Below are positions 11,035-22,178 of a DNA stretch of 64,000 nt, piece after piece. How positions within the stretch are numbered: position 1 is the first letter of the stretch; each line of letters begins with the position of its first letter. The notes beneath the pieces were generated by a model. That model was given only the letters and a program-made list of their open reading frames with translations, made no database searches and had not been told where the DNA came from. Origin of the DNA: Xanthostigma xanthostigma (lineage: Eukaryota; Arthropoda; Insecta; Raphidioptera; Raphidiidae); the NCBI GenBank assembly GCA_963575645.1, contig OY754464.1, positions 76,792,948 to 76,856,947 of the forward strand. The letters are read 5' to 3'. Both the position numbers and the translations under genes were made by a program.

Positions 11035-11270
11035 GAGTCGGTTTACGGACGATAGTTTTACGTGATAACGTCATAAAGAAACATTGATGAACTCTCTGAC
11101 GTCACGCGAGAAGAGAGAGAAATGCGTACAAGCCGACCCTTGGGCCGATCGTGCCTCTCGATCGCTTATACCGCGCTCTCGCTTGCACGCTTAGGCTCAG
11201 GCGGAACGTGACACTTTTTCGTGCGTGCAGCCGGTGTTTCATCAATTTATAAGACGTTATCACGTCAAAA
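11035..11270 (+). mobile_element. MITE family A, copy 2
   Basis: Compact copy from GTCGGTTTACGGACGATAG to GACGTTATCACGTCAAAA. Shares GGGCCGATCGTGCCTCTC and ACTTTTTCGTGCGTGCAGCC with copies 4 and 5. Confidence 0.8.
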
Positions 11271-11871
11271 TACTTTGGATTTAAGTAAATGAATCGATAA
11301 TATGAGACACTTGCGTCGCGTCGGTTAGTGTTTGATCAATATATTGCACAAATTACCTAATTAATGTCGTTAAATATTCATCAAATTTGCGTATGCAAAT
11401 AACACAAATGACCAACAGCAAAATTTTCATTTTTATGATGAAATAAATGAAATATATAATTACACTACATTTCAAATAATTTTAACTGTGCCAAATCCTA
11501 AACTTGGTTGCTTAATAATTTATAAAATTTATTGTGATTGAGTACAATCATATTGGCAACTATTTTATAAGATTTTCAATTACATATCTTAGCTCTTGTA
11601 GAAAGAAATACAGAGTAGGTACTGCGCTTAGAAACTAGAAAATTAAAAAAAAAATTAGGGGAGTAGAAAAAAGAAAGCCTCTTGAGGATTCCTCTATAAA
11701 CTTTTAGTTTAAAATTCGGTTTCAATCCGTTAAACGGTGGGTCAAACAGGCTTTTTACTCACATTATTGCATCTTTTTTTCTCAGTGTATAGGTAATAAA
11801 ATAAGGAATACGAAACGTTTATTAGAATCACATAAAATGCAACAAAACTTACTTCCAACAAAGAGAGACAA
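11271..11871. other. No feature recognised
   Basis: AT-rich. I looked for the next P450 exon here and saw none. Confidence 0.5.
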
Positions 11872-12349
11872 TTTAGAAAATTTCTTGGGAACAATAGACT
11901 TCTAATACAGTGTGTTTATTTAAAACATTTTATTTGCCAACGTTTCGACTAAATCTAGTCTTTTTCAAGGCGCTAAAATACAATTTTACACCTATGTCAA
12001 TTTTAAAAAATCATAAAATATATGAAACATACAAATTCAATATTATTAATGTAATTTATAAAGATATTTCTATTTTATTTTAATTTAATTTAAGCACATA
12101 TCACTTATAATTAATACTTTCGTTTTTAGTTCGTTCGTTCGTTAGAAATAGAAATATTTTTGTAAATTACATTAATAATATTGAATTTGTATGTTTCATA
12201 TATTTTATGATTTTTTAAAATTGACTTTGGTGTAAAATTGTATTTTAGCGCCTTGAAAAAGACTAGATTTAGTCGAAACATCGGCAAATAAAATGTTTTA
12301 AATAAACACACTGCATTAGAAATCTATTGTTCCCAAGAAATTTTCTAAA
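11872..12349. mobile_element. Penelope-like foldback remnant 1
   Basis: Inverted arms beginning AGAAAATTTCTTGGGAACAA. Each arm carries CTTGAAAAAGACTAGATTTA followed by GTCGAAAC (- strand 11941-11970, + strand 12251-12284). GACTA/TAGTC forms a hairpin directly before GAAAC, as in a hammerhead core, but the CTGANGA box has decayed to CTTGAAA. No coding sequence. Confidence 0.55.
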
Positions 12350-12885
12350 TATAAAATTGTACAGACAGATTGCTTAAACAAAGAGAGACAATATTATATC
12401 GATGTAGGAAAGAGACGACTGGCCGGCACTGCTGCCGAACCGAGTAGAAAGATAAGCAAATCGGCGAAGTTCATACTCAGTTTTAAAAAATTTCGTCATC
12501 GAAAATTTGCCGCCCTAAGCTATAGTCTAGCTAGCCTCTTCCAACACTGGCAAGCGCGTACTTTAAAAACGCAAGGAAAAATTGTAAGATTGTAGATAAT
12601 ATTAATGTTGGTAACAAATTGTAAGTCGCCACCTTAAAACTGCGATATGATATCAATTTACGGTCTGTGAAGTCGAGTTGGTTAAGAGCGGTACGCGCTA
12701 GATGGGTTGATGCACGACTGTTGATGCACGACTGCAGTGGTACGGGCATCCGGTGACCCCGGACTGAGCTGTGCGGTCGACCATTCGTTATGAGTTAACA
12801 TCATAACTTTATCACATATTAAAGTTGCAAGTATAAACTCACTCGGTTTTCTACTGATCGATGAGCTGCAAGAACATTAAATTAA
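12350..12885. other. Unassigned GC-richer stretch
   Basis: Contains CTAGCCTCTTCCAACACTGG and a direct repeat of GTTGATGCACGACTG at about 12708-12735. It may be part of an unidentified retroelement next to the tRNA-like sequence. No reliable reading frame. Confidence 0.4.
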
Positions 12886-12975
12886 GTTGGCGGCGAGGTA
12901 GAACACTTGCTTCGTATCCTAATGGTCGTAGGTTCAATCCCGGAGGTCGGTATTATTATTATTTTTTGTTTTTTT
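12886..12975 (+). repeat. tRNA-like SINE fragment
   Basis: A polymerase III B-box-like GGTTCAATCCC at 12931-12941 follows GGCGAGGTAGAACACTTGC, and the unit runs into ATT repeats and a T/A-rich tail. The stems do not close into a cloverleaf, so it is more likely a SINE piece than a tRNA gene. Confidence 0.4.
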
Positions 12976-13111
12976 TTTACAATTATAACAGTTCTACGTC
13001 AGTTTGTTCGAAATTTGATCAGCTTTAATAGATTGAACATATTTAGACCTATTTTACTAACAATAACCACGGTGATTGCCAAATGTTTAGCTAAATAAGC
13101 ACTTTTGGATG

Positions 13112-13821
13112 AGAGCTGGCTACGGAGAAAATGGATGACTGGGTGCAGAGCTGAAAATTTGCAGAATAATAGGAGATAGTACAAGTAAGTAGGGAAAAAA
13201 TTGCCAGAAGGCTAGGCGGAAGATAAAGAGCCGCCAAAAGGCGCTAATGCTGCGAAAAATCAGTGCACTTCTGGCAATTTCTATACTTATTCTGTAATTT
13301 AAAACTAGATTATATATTATTATATATTATGCATTATATAGTTATAAGGGCATACTGAAAATTCAAACATGATATAATAATTACATTCGACAAATATTCA
13401 AAATTATTAATGTCATTTTGATAGAAATAAAATTAAATAAATTAATAAAATTACGTTGTTATAAACAACGTAATTTTATTTATGAAAATAGATGACGATT
13501 AATTTTATTTCTATCATAATGACATTTATAATTTTGAATATTTGTTGAATGTAATTATTATATCATGTTTGAATTTTCAGTATGCCCTTATAACTATATA
13601 ATGTATAATATATATAACATATAATCTAGTTTTGAATTACAGAATAAGTATAGAAATTGATAGAAGTGCACTGATTTTTGCAACATTAGCGCCTTCTGGC
13701 GGCTCTTTATCTTCCGCCTAGCCTTCTGGCAATTTTTTCCCTACTTACTTGTACTATCTCCTATTATTCTGCAAATTTTCAGCTCTGCACCGAGTCACCC
13801 ATTTTCTCCGTAGCCAGCTCT
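13112..13821. repeat. Long near-perfect palindrome, about 355-bp arms
   Basis: From AGAGCTGGCTACGGAGAAAA the sequence reads inward to GTTGTTATAAACAAC (13454-13468) and then mirrors itself out to the same string inverted. Mismatches are few. There is no spacer to speak of, and no coding frame. Probably a foldback or paired MITE. No target duplication identified. Confidence 0.92.
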
Positions 13822-14096
13822 CCGTCTATTTGTGTAATCACTTTCGTTTGTTTTTTATTCTGATAAACAAAGTGACTACCTAAATTAGTGATTGTAAACA
13901 GTAATCACTGTGGGTATAACATTGATTAGAAAACAAATAGTAGAATATGGCTTGTTATCTTTTTTGTCCTATAAGTAATTATTTTTTAGTCCTTTCCAAA
14001 TAAATATGATTTGCAATTTGAATTTATAATTAATATAAATACAATGTAATTTTATAATTACATTTTTTCCATCCTCTGCGTCCTCTTCAAAGATAT

Positions 14097-14533
14097 TGTA
14101 ACAAAACTCGCAAAATTGTTCTTCTTTGGTCGTTAAAAATATTTATTTATAAAAAGAAACGTTAACAAAAACAAACTAAAAGTACTCTCTATAATAATGC
14201 AAAAATGAAATATAATAAAGAACAAACGAATTCTATAACAACACAGAATATTTATATCTCACGGAAGTCTATTTATTTCTATATTTATCTAGAACACTTA
14301 TTTATTTATATCGCGCACTGTTCATTGTCACTGACACTGACTTCTGACTGACTGCCTGACTTCCACGCTAGCGCTGTTTATATAAGTTCTTCAGCCGCGT
14401 TCTAGAACATACTTCGGCGTTCTAGAAAGCTTCGGCATGCTTCCATGCGGTATAACAATGGGCGTAACAATGCACGCATTGTTGTCTATGCGGTTCCGTC
14501 AACAACAATGCACTCCAGTGGCGTCTCGTCACA
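14097..14533 (-). mobile_element. Solo LTR (reverse)
   Basis: On the - strand it runs from TGTGACGAGACGCCACTGG to GTTTTGTTACA, with TTATATAAACAGCGCTAGCG upstream of a GTCAGGCAGTCAGT block. It matches the forward LTR at 32117-32602 along its length. No internal retroelement region adjoins it, so it is a solo LTR. Flanks do not show a clean duplication. Confidence 0.7.
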
Positions 14534-14915
14534 ATTTCAAGCACTTCTTGAACTTCTTACATGTAACAAAGACCGACTTATTCATAAAAATAGAACACCA
14601 AAATGATATGCTTTTACGACGGTAAGCACAACGGTGTTTCGATTCTGTTTCGCTTTCAGCGTACAAGTACGACCCCAAGCGCACATTCAGTCCAAATACT
14701 GCGTCCATATCGCTATCAAGCACGTTTATACAAGAACACCCGACTAATGGTTAAAAATTGTCAGAGCAAATGCATTTACAAATTTGTAAAAATACAGACC
14801 TATCAAACATTTTAATTAGATATATTTATTGGTTAGCTCGATAAAAATACAAAAATAAAACACGGAAGTTATTGGCAATGGCTGTAATAAATTATCTTTA
14901 ATAATTTGTGTATTA
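14534..14915. other. No feature recognised
   Basis: No repeat partner found. Overlapping short frames on both strands look like chance. Confidence 0.45.
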
Positions 14916-14923
14916 TCACAACG

Positions 14924-15170
14924 CAAGGGCGTAGATATTTTTTTTTCTGGAGGGGAAGGGTTTAAAGCAAAAAAGTCAATATTTTTTGTTTTATTACTAT
15001 CAAAAAATATTAATTCCCAAACTAATTTTACAAATTCCGTTTCAAAAAGTAGTCTGATTTTTTTTTAGCTAGGTATTCGTGTTATTTTCAGTTTTTATTT
15101 TTTTATTATTATAATCCTAGGGGGAGGGTATTTACCCTAATTACCCCCCCCCCCAATATCTACGCCCTTG
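14924..15170. mobile_element. hAT MITE, CAAGGGCGTAGAT family
   Basis: TIRs CAAGGGCGTAGATAT and its complement. Flanks TCACAACG and TCACAATG agree at 7 of 8 positions, fitting an 8-bp hAT duplication. 247 bp, non-coding. A right-hand fragment of the same family is at 52260-52412. Confidence 0.82.
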
Positions 15171-15386
15171 TCACAATGCCAAACAATTATTTATTGCGAT
15201 GTTAATTTTTTTAAGTCGTTGTGAACGAAAAGCTTTACAAAATCAAAAGTGAAAAAAAAACATAATACTCATAGTTGTGTATGTTTTTATATGTTTTTTT
15301 TCCATAAAACATTGTCGACTAATATAAACTAGTTGTTAAAACTTTTGGTACCTACTTAAAAATAAACAGTATTTCTATATAGCTAC

Positions 15387-15916
15387 TAGTGATGTGCCGG
15401 ATCGTTAAAAATGTATATCCGCGGATACGGATCTGAATGCGGATATTTGGTTTCAAGTTCCGCGGATACGGATACGGATCTTAACTTTCTTAGAGTACGC
15501 GGCGGTAAATATTGCCCATCGACTTTTGGAAAGAGAGTATCTGTTATGGGAAAAAGTTATTGACCTCTTTAAGAGTTAACTCTCATAACAGATTGTCTCT
15601 TTCCAAAGATCGATGTGCAATATCTCATTATAAAGATAGTTTTTTAGTACCTTTGAGTTATGTACTATTGGTATGGTACTCACTACGATAAATGTTTGCA
15701 ATATAAAGGTGCCAAATACGATTTTAAAAAATAAAAATCTGAATGGAATTTAACAGTTTTTCATTATTACCTTAACACCTATATATATAAAATTTCATCT
15801 ATGAATTGAAAATTAATAAGGTAAAAGATCCGCCAAAAACTAACGGATACGGATACGGCTCTTTCTTCTCCTTCGGATATCCGCGAATACGGATACGGGT
15901 ATCCGGCACATCACTA
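15387..15916. mobile_element. hAT MITE, TAGTGATGTGCCGG subfamily, copy 1
   Basis: TIRs TAGTGATGTGCCGG and complement, with a perfect 8-bp duplication ATAGCTAC on both sides (15379-15386, 15917-15924). Inner subterminal repeats of GCGGATACGGAT type. A second copy in reverse orientation is at 61382-61832. Confidence 0.93.
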
Positions 15917-16206
15917 ATAGCTACATACAAAAATTAAACTCAACGCACTCAAACCACAACAACAATGGTAATAATTAATCTTCTTGATGATGCTACTTTA
16001 TTAGAGTAATCCGCTTCGAGGCTTTAATTTTAATATGTTGGTATTTGGCAGAACATACTGTTCATTTTTTTTTTATACATCGCCCAAATTTTGTTATTTA
16101 AATTATTCCGTGTTTTTGCATTTATTTTGAGTATTTTTTTATCTGTATTTTATTAAATGTGTAGTTAACTATCTTCCTATGATACTTTAATCAATGATTA
16201 TACTTA

Positions 16207-16636
16207 AGCGCGGGTCACACTAGGCTGGTTGCCAGCCGCGAGTTGTGGAAGCCGCTACTGTCAGCCATCAATCAGCTTGGTCTGAGCACAAAATTCGCCG
16301 CTAGCGCCGCCAGCCGGCGAGTATTTATCAGCGGCTGGTGAAATTGGACATGTTCTATTTTGGTAGCCAGGCAGCGGCGACTAGCAGGTCACGTTACTCA
16401 CTCGCGCCCGCTACCACCAGCGAGCAGCGCAGTCTGACCGAAGCAGTGCATCATAGGCGAGTAAACCATCACGTACCGCACGTGGTTTATGTTCGATGAT
16501 GTAGTGGCAGCCACTACTCGCGGTAGACTAGCGAGTAGCAGTTGTAGTGTGACCGGGCTGCCCGCCGATGCTTGCTGGTGCTACTGTCCGCCGCTGATCA
16601 GCAGCGGCTGACAAGCAGTCTAGTGTGACCCGCGCT
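16207..16636. mobile_element. PIF/Harbinger-like MITE, GTCACACTAG family, copy 1
   Basis: TIRs AGCGCGGGTCACACTAG and complement, flanked by TTA on both sides. A 3-bp TTA/TAA duplication is usual for PIF/Harbinger. GC-rich inside, with many GCCGCTG/CAGCGGC words. The copy at 37432-37856 is inverted relative to this one. Confidence 0.85.
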
Positions 16637-16959
16637 TTAAACGTGCTTTTAAGCAGTAGCTGGTTTATTTCTGTATACGATCTTCAAATCCGTTTTGCAA
16701 TGAGTGCGTTTATATGGGTCTTTAATTCAAAACACATCGCATGACCAGTAATCGTTCTTCTGACAAACACTGAGCTATAATAATTATATTATGTAACTAA
16801 AATTAACTAACATTACGTTCGTATTTAATTTTACGCAAATCAGTAATCTTTTTGTACTTAAAATAAACAACGTAATAATTTACATTTATGCGAGATTATA
16901 ATATATCTAAGAACTTGTTTGTGTGCAGTATTTTCTTATAATTAATCCTTTATAATATA
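16637..16959. other. No feature recognised
   Basis: AT-rich, no partner or frame identified. Confidence 0.5.
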
Positions 16960-17270
16960 CAGGCTGGTTTTTAAGTCGAATCTTCTTTTTTCACAACGTG
17001 TAGAAATCAAATAGACGATCAAATATTTTAAGTAGCGTTTTTTATAAAAACTCAAAAATGAAAGATTTATTAAATTTTATCAAATACTGAAGTCGGTCCT
17101 GGCGTTATGTTATGTCACTATGGAAATATGTTATGTCATTATCAAGTATTCCAATTTGTCCCCGTTTCGCTGAACACAAAGATGCGTGCGTCGTAGCCAT
17201 GCTTGTGTTGTGTTTTTTAGGATTCCGTTTCTAAAAAGAAAAAACGTACGCCTATAAAAATACTAATCCT
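16960..17270 (-). mobile_element. Mariner-like element fragment (family C), copy 1
   Basis: Left TIR CAGGCTGGTTTTTAAGTCGA after TA. On the - strand it includes ATGGCTACGACGCACGC and the GGGGACAA block that in other copies encode the last residues of a DDE transposase. Frames are broken. The other end is missing. Confidence 0.65.
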
Positions 17271-17727
17271 TGTTGCTGTTTAAATTTAAAATAAAGGATT
17301 TATATTTAAATGTATAAATTTGTAATTTTAAGTAATCGACAATATTGACTAAATAAACAAATTATTTTATTGTTGTAAACACGACCACCCTAACTTTGGT
17401 TCTGCTTTAATATTCCATATTTAAAAACAAACATCTGGTTGGTCGTTGATTGTCTTTAAAATATGGATTACACAAAAAAAGGAGTAACAAAAATATTTCA
17501 AATTTCTGAACTATTTTTAATCGCGAATACATGCTATCAAAATATTTGTGTGAATATATAAAAAAACCGGATATAAAGCAGCCAAACTGTTGGAAAATTG
17601 TATTTTTAATCAAAAGTTTGTAAAAGTATGAAATTGCCTTTTCCTGTCAAAATATTTTATATTCGAATTTCATGATAATATCAGTTTCGATTCTTTTATA
17701 CAGTGTGGCCCACAATGAAACATTATA
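17271..17727. other. No feature recognised
   Basis: AT-rich, nothing supported. Confidence 0.5.
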
Positions 17728-17860
17728 CAGTCAAACCTTGATAAGCAGGAGTTTAAGGGACCGCGATCTCATTTTCGCTAATGGAGGTTTTTCACTAACC
17801 CGAGTTTCTAGCTTATAGAGGTACAGGAGTGCCTTTTTGCCATAAGGCACTTACACTAAT
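17728..17860 (+). mobile_element. Possible pogo/Tigger left end fragment
   Basis: TA then CAGTCAAACCTTGATAAGCA, the layout of a pogo/Tigger TIR. The matching right end is absent, and the fragment runs into a SINE. Confidence 0.35.
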
Positions 17861-17954
17861 GGCGTCGGTAGGATGGCAGGACCTAGGGGTCGGACCAAAA
17901 TTTCTCGACGTTTCATAGCCTCCTAAACACATTGGCACCATTTTTGGAAAAATA

Positions 17955-18221
17955 TCTTGTTGACGTTTTCTATGGTTTTCCTCAATGATTTCAGATAAAT
18001 ATCGAGATGGTTCCGTATTCAAAGCCATAGACGATTACCTATCAAAATTTTCCTACCCTATTCTAATGTCTTAAATTTCCTTCATTCCCCCATTGCTATT
18101 AATTAGTTAAAGTTGAAAAAATGAAGAAAACAACGGGAAATAGATGGAAAATAGTAATGGTGTGAATGGCGTCTGTTATATGACATAAAGTCGAGAAACG
18201 GACGTTAAACGCATTATTGGT
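17955..18221 (+). mobile_element. tRNA-derived SINE, copy 1 (head missing)
   Basis: Body sequence of the SINE family, including TTTTCCTCAATGATTTCAGA, AAATATCGAGATGG and GTCGAGAAACGGACGTTAAA, ending ACGCATTATT. The tRNA-like head is absent. It lies in opposite orientation to copy 2, 140 bp away. Confidence 0.75.
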
Positions 18222-18360
18222 AGGCATTATATACAATTTATTATACCAGTTTGACTTTTGTAGTGTATAGTGTAAAACACTCTTTTTACACTAGTATCAC
18301 TCGAAAACGGCTGAACCGATTTTGATTAAAATTGGTACACTCTACTGGTACCCAAAAATA

Positions 18361-19067
18361 GAATAATAATAATAATTAATAATAATGCGTTTAACGTCCG
18401 TTTCTCGACTTTATGTCATAACAGACGCCATTCGCACCATCACTATTTTCCATCTATCACACTTCCCGTTATTTTCTACAATTTTTAAACTTCCACTTAA
18501 TTAATAGCAATGCAACGAATGAAGGAATTTAGGACATTGGGATAAGGTAGGCAAATTTTGAGCATAGGAGTTTGACAGGTAATCGATCATGGCCTTGAAT
18601 AAGGAACCATCTCGATATTTATCTGGAATAAATTATTGAGGGAAACTATAGAAAACCTTAACAAGATGGCCGGTACAATAATTACCGTTTCTCGGCGACA
18701 GGCAGTAGAAAAAAAAACACCTTTGCACTCCGGGAGTGCCGGCAGAAGTGAAAACTTGAATATTAACGTCTTACGAATTTTCGATCAAAATGGTTTGTAT
18801 CATAGATTGCATTTTTATGTACGATATTTCAACGCTAGATGTTTAACGTTGTATAAATAAAAGTTTTCGTCTTACGCATTTTCGATCAGGACACGTGACC
18901 CTGACGCGAGTTTAACATTTTTTACCCATTACAAAAAAAGTGTACAACGCCGCTAAAGAAGTTTTCACTTTAAAAAGTCCTAGTCACATCTGCCCCGGCG
19001 GGGTTCGAACCCGGTACCTCCCGAATGCGAATCTAGTGCTCTCACCACTACGATACCCCGCTCGGTG
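18361..19067 (-). mobile_element. tRNA-derived SINE, copy 2
   Basis: On the - strand: head CCGAGCGGGGTATCG, A-box-like TAGTGGTGAGAGC, B-box GGGTTCGAACCC, then the body, then an ATT-repeat tail. About 290 bp between 18690 and 18985 is not SINE and is probably an insertion. Full copies elsewhere are about 430 bp. It is transcribed, if at all, by polymerase III from the internal boxes. Confidence 0.85.
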
Positions 19068-19400
19068 GTACCCAAAAATATGAGGTACTTTTTATCGGTC
19101 TACGATCAGATAAGATAGATTTCTGTTCAAACCAAGTCAAAGACGAAGACTGCAATTAAGCTCTAAAATTACAATAATAAACCAGTGAGATAAAATTATA
19201 ACACTTGATTTTATCAGGCGTAGCCTGTATTATTTGAAAAATTATTTTCGAAATGTTGGCCGTTTCCTAAACGATTATTACAACTATTTAGTTGACTTTA
19301 TTGATCTAATTCATGTTTACAAGGTTCTATATTATTATAAAACTCCAGTCCATTGAACGTAATGTGTTAAGCGCCATTTTCCTCTAACTATGGTAGGTAC
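19068..19400. other. No feature recognised
   Basis: Unique-looking AT-rich DNA between SINE and hAT MITE. Confidence 0.5.
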
Positions 19401-20005
19401 AAGTGATGTGTCGCTCCTGAGCGAGTCGTTCATAATGAATGACTCCTTTCACGGAGCAGAGCGAGTCGCTCTTTTTTTTGTGATTGACTCACTCCGACCG
19501 CCATTGCTCTGCAGTGCTGAACTATTCTGTACTGTTGCATTCGCACATTTACAGAGCGCACACAGCACAGGCCACAGAGGCACTAGTGCATTTTGCACGT
19601 ACAGTTATCTTTGCTGAGTCATTTAATGTTGAATGACACACTGTAAGTGAAATAGTACTAAGCTTACAGTGACTGAAACCATTCACATTGACGTCGTTGG
19701 CAAAGATATAATATTGTAACAATAAACATTATTATTGTTAATCTTATATTATACTTTATAGTTTATCCGAAATGCGAATAATTTAATATCAGAATCATAT
19801 GAAAATGAGCTCAGAGCTGAGTGTGTGTATTGTGCTGTGCAATGCTACGTAACTCCTGAGCATGCATGATGACAGTTCACACATCTGCAGTCTGCACTCT
19901 TGTGTAGTGCGTACTGTCTAGTGTCGCTCCTTTGAACGACTCGCTCTGAGCGACTCTTTTTACTGAGCGGAGCTCCCAATAAAGAGTCATGTGGACACAT
20001 CACTA
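19401..20005. mobile_element. hAT MITE, TAGTGATGTGTCG subfamily, copy 2
   Basis: Very similar to 7698-8313 throughout, same orientation. The first base is A instead of T. The flanks share TAGGTAC but not a clean 8-mer, so the insertion site has been altered. Confidence 0.88.
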
Positions 20006-20834
20006 GGTACCTACTATAATACGTAATACCGTTATGTATTTCCCCATTTTACACACAGTGTAAAATTTAATGTTATTTATTTCAGTGAAGTAATTTCATA
20101 TAAATAACGGCGTGGATTGTATGTTTTCCCGGACGTTAACTAGTTTTTAATATACTGGAGAAATGCTATTACAGCTGTGTATATTCTGCGCGCTGGAGTG
20201 TTCCAGTTATGATAGATAATGACGTGTACCCGAATATGATTTCAATGTAATATGTGTGCGCTTACCGTGCGCTAGAAATTTCGATTCGCTGCTCAGCGCG
20301 AGCGCGTATACACGTTTATGTCTTAGGGCTCTTGTTAACGAGCGTTTTAGTCAACGGGTAACGGGCCGACGCGAAACGGTTACCTTTGTACACGATCCGC
20401 TAATATACGTGAGCGCGTCCGTAGTTATCGATATCAGTTCTATACTTGAAGGGCGAAGAAGTGCAAGTATGTTATCTCTCGCTTGTTTTCGAAAGTCTTG
20501 TTCCAACACTGGCCTATTATGAACAAGGCTATAATTAATAAATCCATATCAATATCAATTTTAAACTCCGTATTCACAATGAGCAGCACAAGGTAGGTAG
20601 GTAGGTATAGGTAAAAACGTGCGCGCACATCTGTCGTCGTCAACAGATTTCTATGAAATAACGTGGTCCACTGCATCGGACCGTCCGCCGTCGCGCCGAG
20701 GGGCGACCTGCGGGTATCCGTTGAGTTTTGTTGCAACGTTGCATGTCCGTCGCGTTAACAAACCTATTGAACACTGCGAGTCGGCCCGTCGCCCGTCACA
20801 AAAATCGGACCGTTATCCGTTGTTGTTAACAAGA
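20006..20834. other. GC-richer unassigned stretch
   Basis: Much less AT-rich than its surroundings, with several overlapping short frames on both strands, none resembling a known protein, and no splice-bounded P450 motif. A GGTAG run lies at 20592-20607. It could be a decayed LTR or a low-copy regulatory region. Confidence 0.35.
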
Positions 20835-21013
20835 GGCCTTCTGCACACGAGGCTGGTTTTGTCGCTAGATTCGGCTGCTAGTTTTCAAGCATGCTGTGGC
20901 GCTAGATTTCGCGATGGCTTCACAGGATGTGTGTTTTGAAGCTGACTTTATAGACGGGTTTGGTGTGCGCGCAGTGCCAGTTCGAATGTTAACAAAAGTG
21001 AACGACCACACGT
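20835..21013 (+). mobile_element. PIF-like MITE (CACACGAGGCT family) left part
   Basis: GGCCTTCTGCACACGAGGCT then TTGTCGCTAGATTCGGCTGC and GTGCGCGCAGTGCCAGTTCG, matching the full copy at 48984-49418. Its right half has been replaced by the Helitron that starts near 21014. Confidence 0.75.
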
Positions 21014-21157
21014 ATAAAAATCTCGTGTCACGATGTTCGTCTGCGCTAATCTCCGAAACCACTGAACCTATTTTAATGAAATTTTGTAAATGTGTCTTGC
21101 TTGATGCAACTTACGCTATAGGATAGTTTTTATTAAATATTTTGTACAAAATTACAG

Positions 21158-21228
21158 TCCAAAACTTTGCTTAACGTCTGAATAGAACTCTTTAAATAAA
21201 TAAAATTGGTAAACAATTTTATTTATTC
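21158..21228. mobile_element. 71-bp Penelope-like end insertion with 10-bp duplication
   Basis: Flanked by perfect AAAATTACAG copies (21148-21157 and 21229-21238) within Helitron sequence. It contains TTAACGTCTGAATAGAACTC and a hairpin AATAAATAAAATT/AATTTTATTTATT, the terminal arm found in the palindromes near 44600, 52860 and 60600. Confidence 0.75.
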
Positions 21229-21364
21229 AAAATTACAGTGTTTTGTGAAAATAAACTGTTTTAGTAACATGTAGCGACATCTCATAGAATTTACTCAAAG
21301 CTATTAGTTCAGAAACAAACAACAAAAAACTGTTTTAGTAGGTACCAAGTAGCGACATCTCTTA

Positions 21365-22046
21365 AGCGGCCTACACACCTTGATGTTAGCTGCGATGCAG
21401 GCATCGACTCTTATGGTACATGAAACTTGCATCAGATGCATAAACACCTAGATTCCCGAATCGACGCGATGTTTATGCAACACACGAACAGTAGGGTTAA
21501 GTTATTTTCTACGTACCTAGTGTTTGACGAATAAAATGAGGTACGTTTTGTCAACACCAGTTTTATTAGCAGTAGTTTGGGCACTCTTTATACTCCATAA
21601 AAGAAAAGCGAAATGGTCAAAAAGATGATTTATAGAAAGAAAACGTTATTCAAATGCAAATTTATTGGAAGAGCTAAAAGTACATTTTGTATTCCAAAGA
21701 CACGTATGCAGATGATAATTGTTTATGAACTCTTCCCAAAATACACGACCACTTTCCATCATGGAATTTACACACGGAAACAACAAAGTAACCTCTAAAA
21801 TGGCGCGGGAAAATAAATTAATATCGTCTTGGCATCGACGCAATTCTATATACGCTGAAACTTGCATCAGCATCACCGACTCGGCGTCGTGGCTCGCCGA
21901 CCAAAATGGGATTCCAGACTCTGCATCGCTGCAAGCCGCAACTGATGCCAAATACGTGATTCAGTACTACACACACTGCTACTTGCATCATGAAATATAA
22001 GAGTCGATACCTGCATCGCAGCTTGTATCAAGGTGTGTAGGCCGCT
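21365..22046. mobile_element. PIF/Harbinger-like element, CCTACACACC family
   Basis: TIRs AGCGGCCTACACACCTTGAT and complement, flanked by TTA (21362-21364, 22047-22049). 682 bp. It retains what looks like a piece of transposase. It interrupts the Helitron, so it is younger than it. Confidence 0.85.
21536..21691 (+). pseudogene. Possible Harbinger transposase N-terminus
   Basis: Frame from the ATG reads LAVVWALFILHKRKAKWSKR, then a stop, then FIERKRYSNANLLEELKV. The RRKRxYxxxxLLxEL pattern resembles the start of PIF/Harbinger transposases, before the DDE domain. The stop and the lack of any DDE region make it inactive. Family placement rests mainly on the TTA duplication and this weak resemblance. 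Confidence 0.4.
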
Positions 22047-22178
22047 TTAGGATTCGCTCAAAGCTCTTAGTTCAGAAGCAAATTTGATAGAATTTGGTCA
22101 AAGCGCCGGATCGCAAACGAAATACGTTTTGCAGAGTTATAACTACGGCACCCGGATGAAACCGGGACGGACCGGTAG

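Larger units (their letters stand above)
21014..22178 (+). mobile_element. Helitron carrying two later insertions
   Basis: 5' part CTCGTGTCACGATGTTCG and CCGAAACCACTGAACC. 3' end has hairpin CACCCGGATGAAACCGGG, then a mutated GTAG (CTAG in the copy at 2550). It is split by a 71-bp Penelope-like insertion (21158-21228) and a PIF-like MITE (21365-22046); removing both restores the Helitron sequence. Confidence 0.8.

Noticed and set aside
18985-19067. tRNA gene on the - strand (also near 39045 and 59390)
   Set aside because: Good A and B boxes, but the same head is joined to the same body in several copies, so these are SINE heads.
20256-20939. Cluster of frames in GC-richer DNA
   Set aside because: Frames overlap on both strands, and part belongs to a PIF-like MITE. 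Raised GC alone gives longer chance frames.
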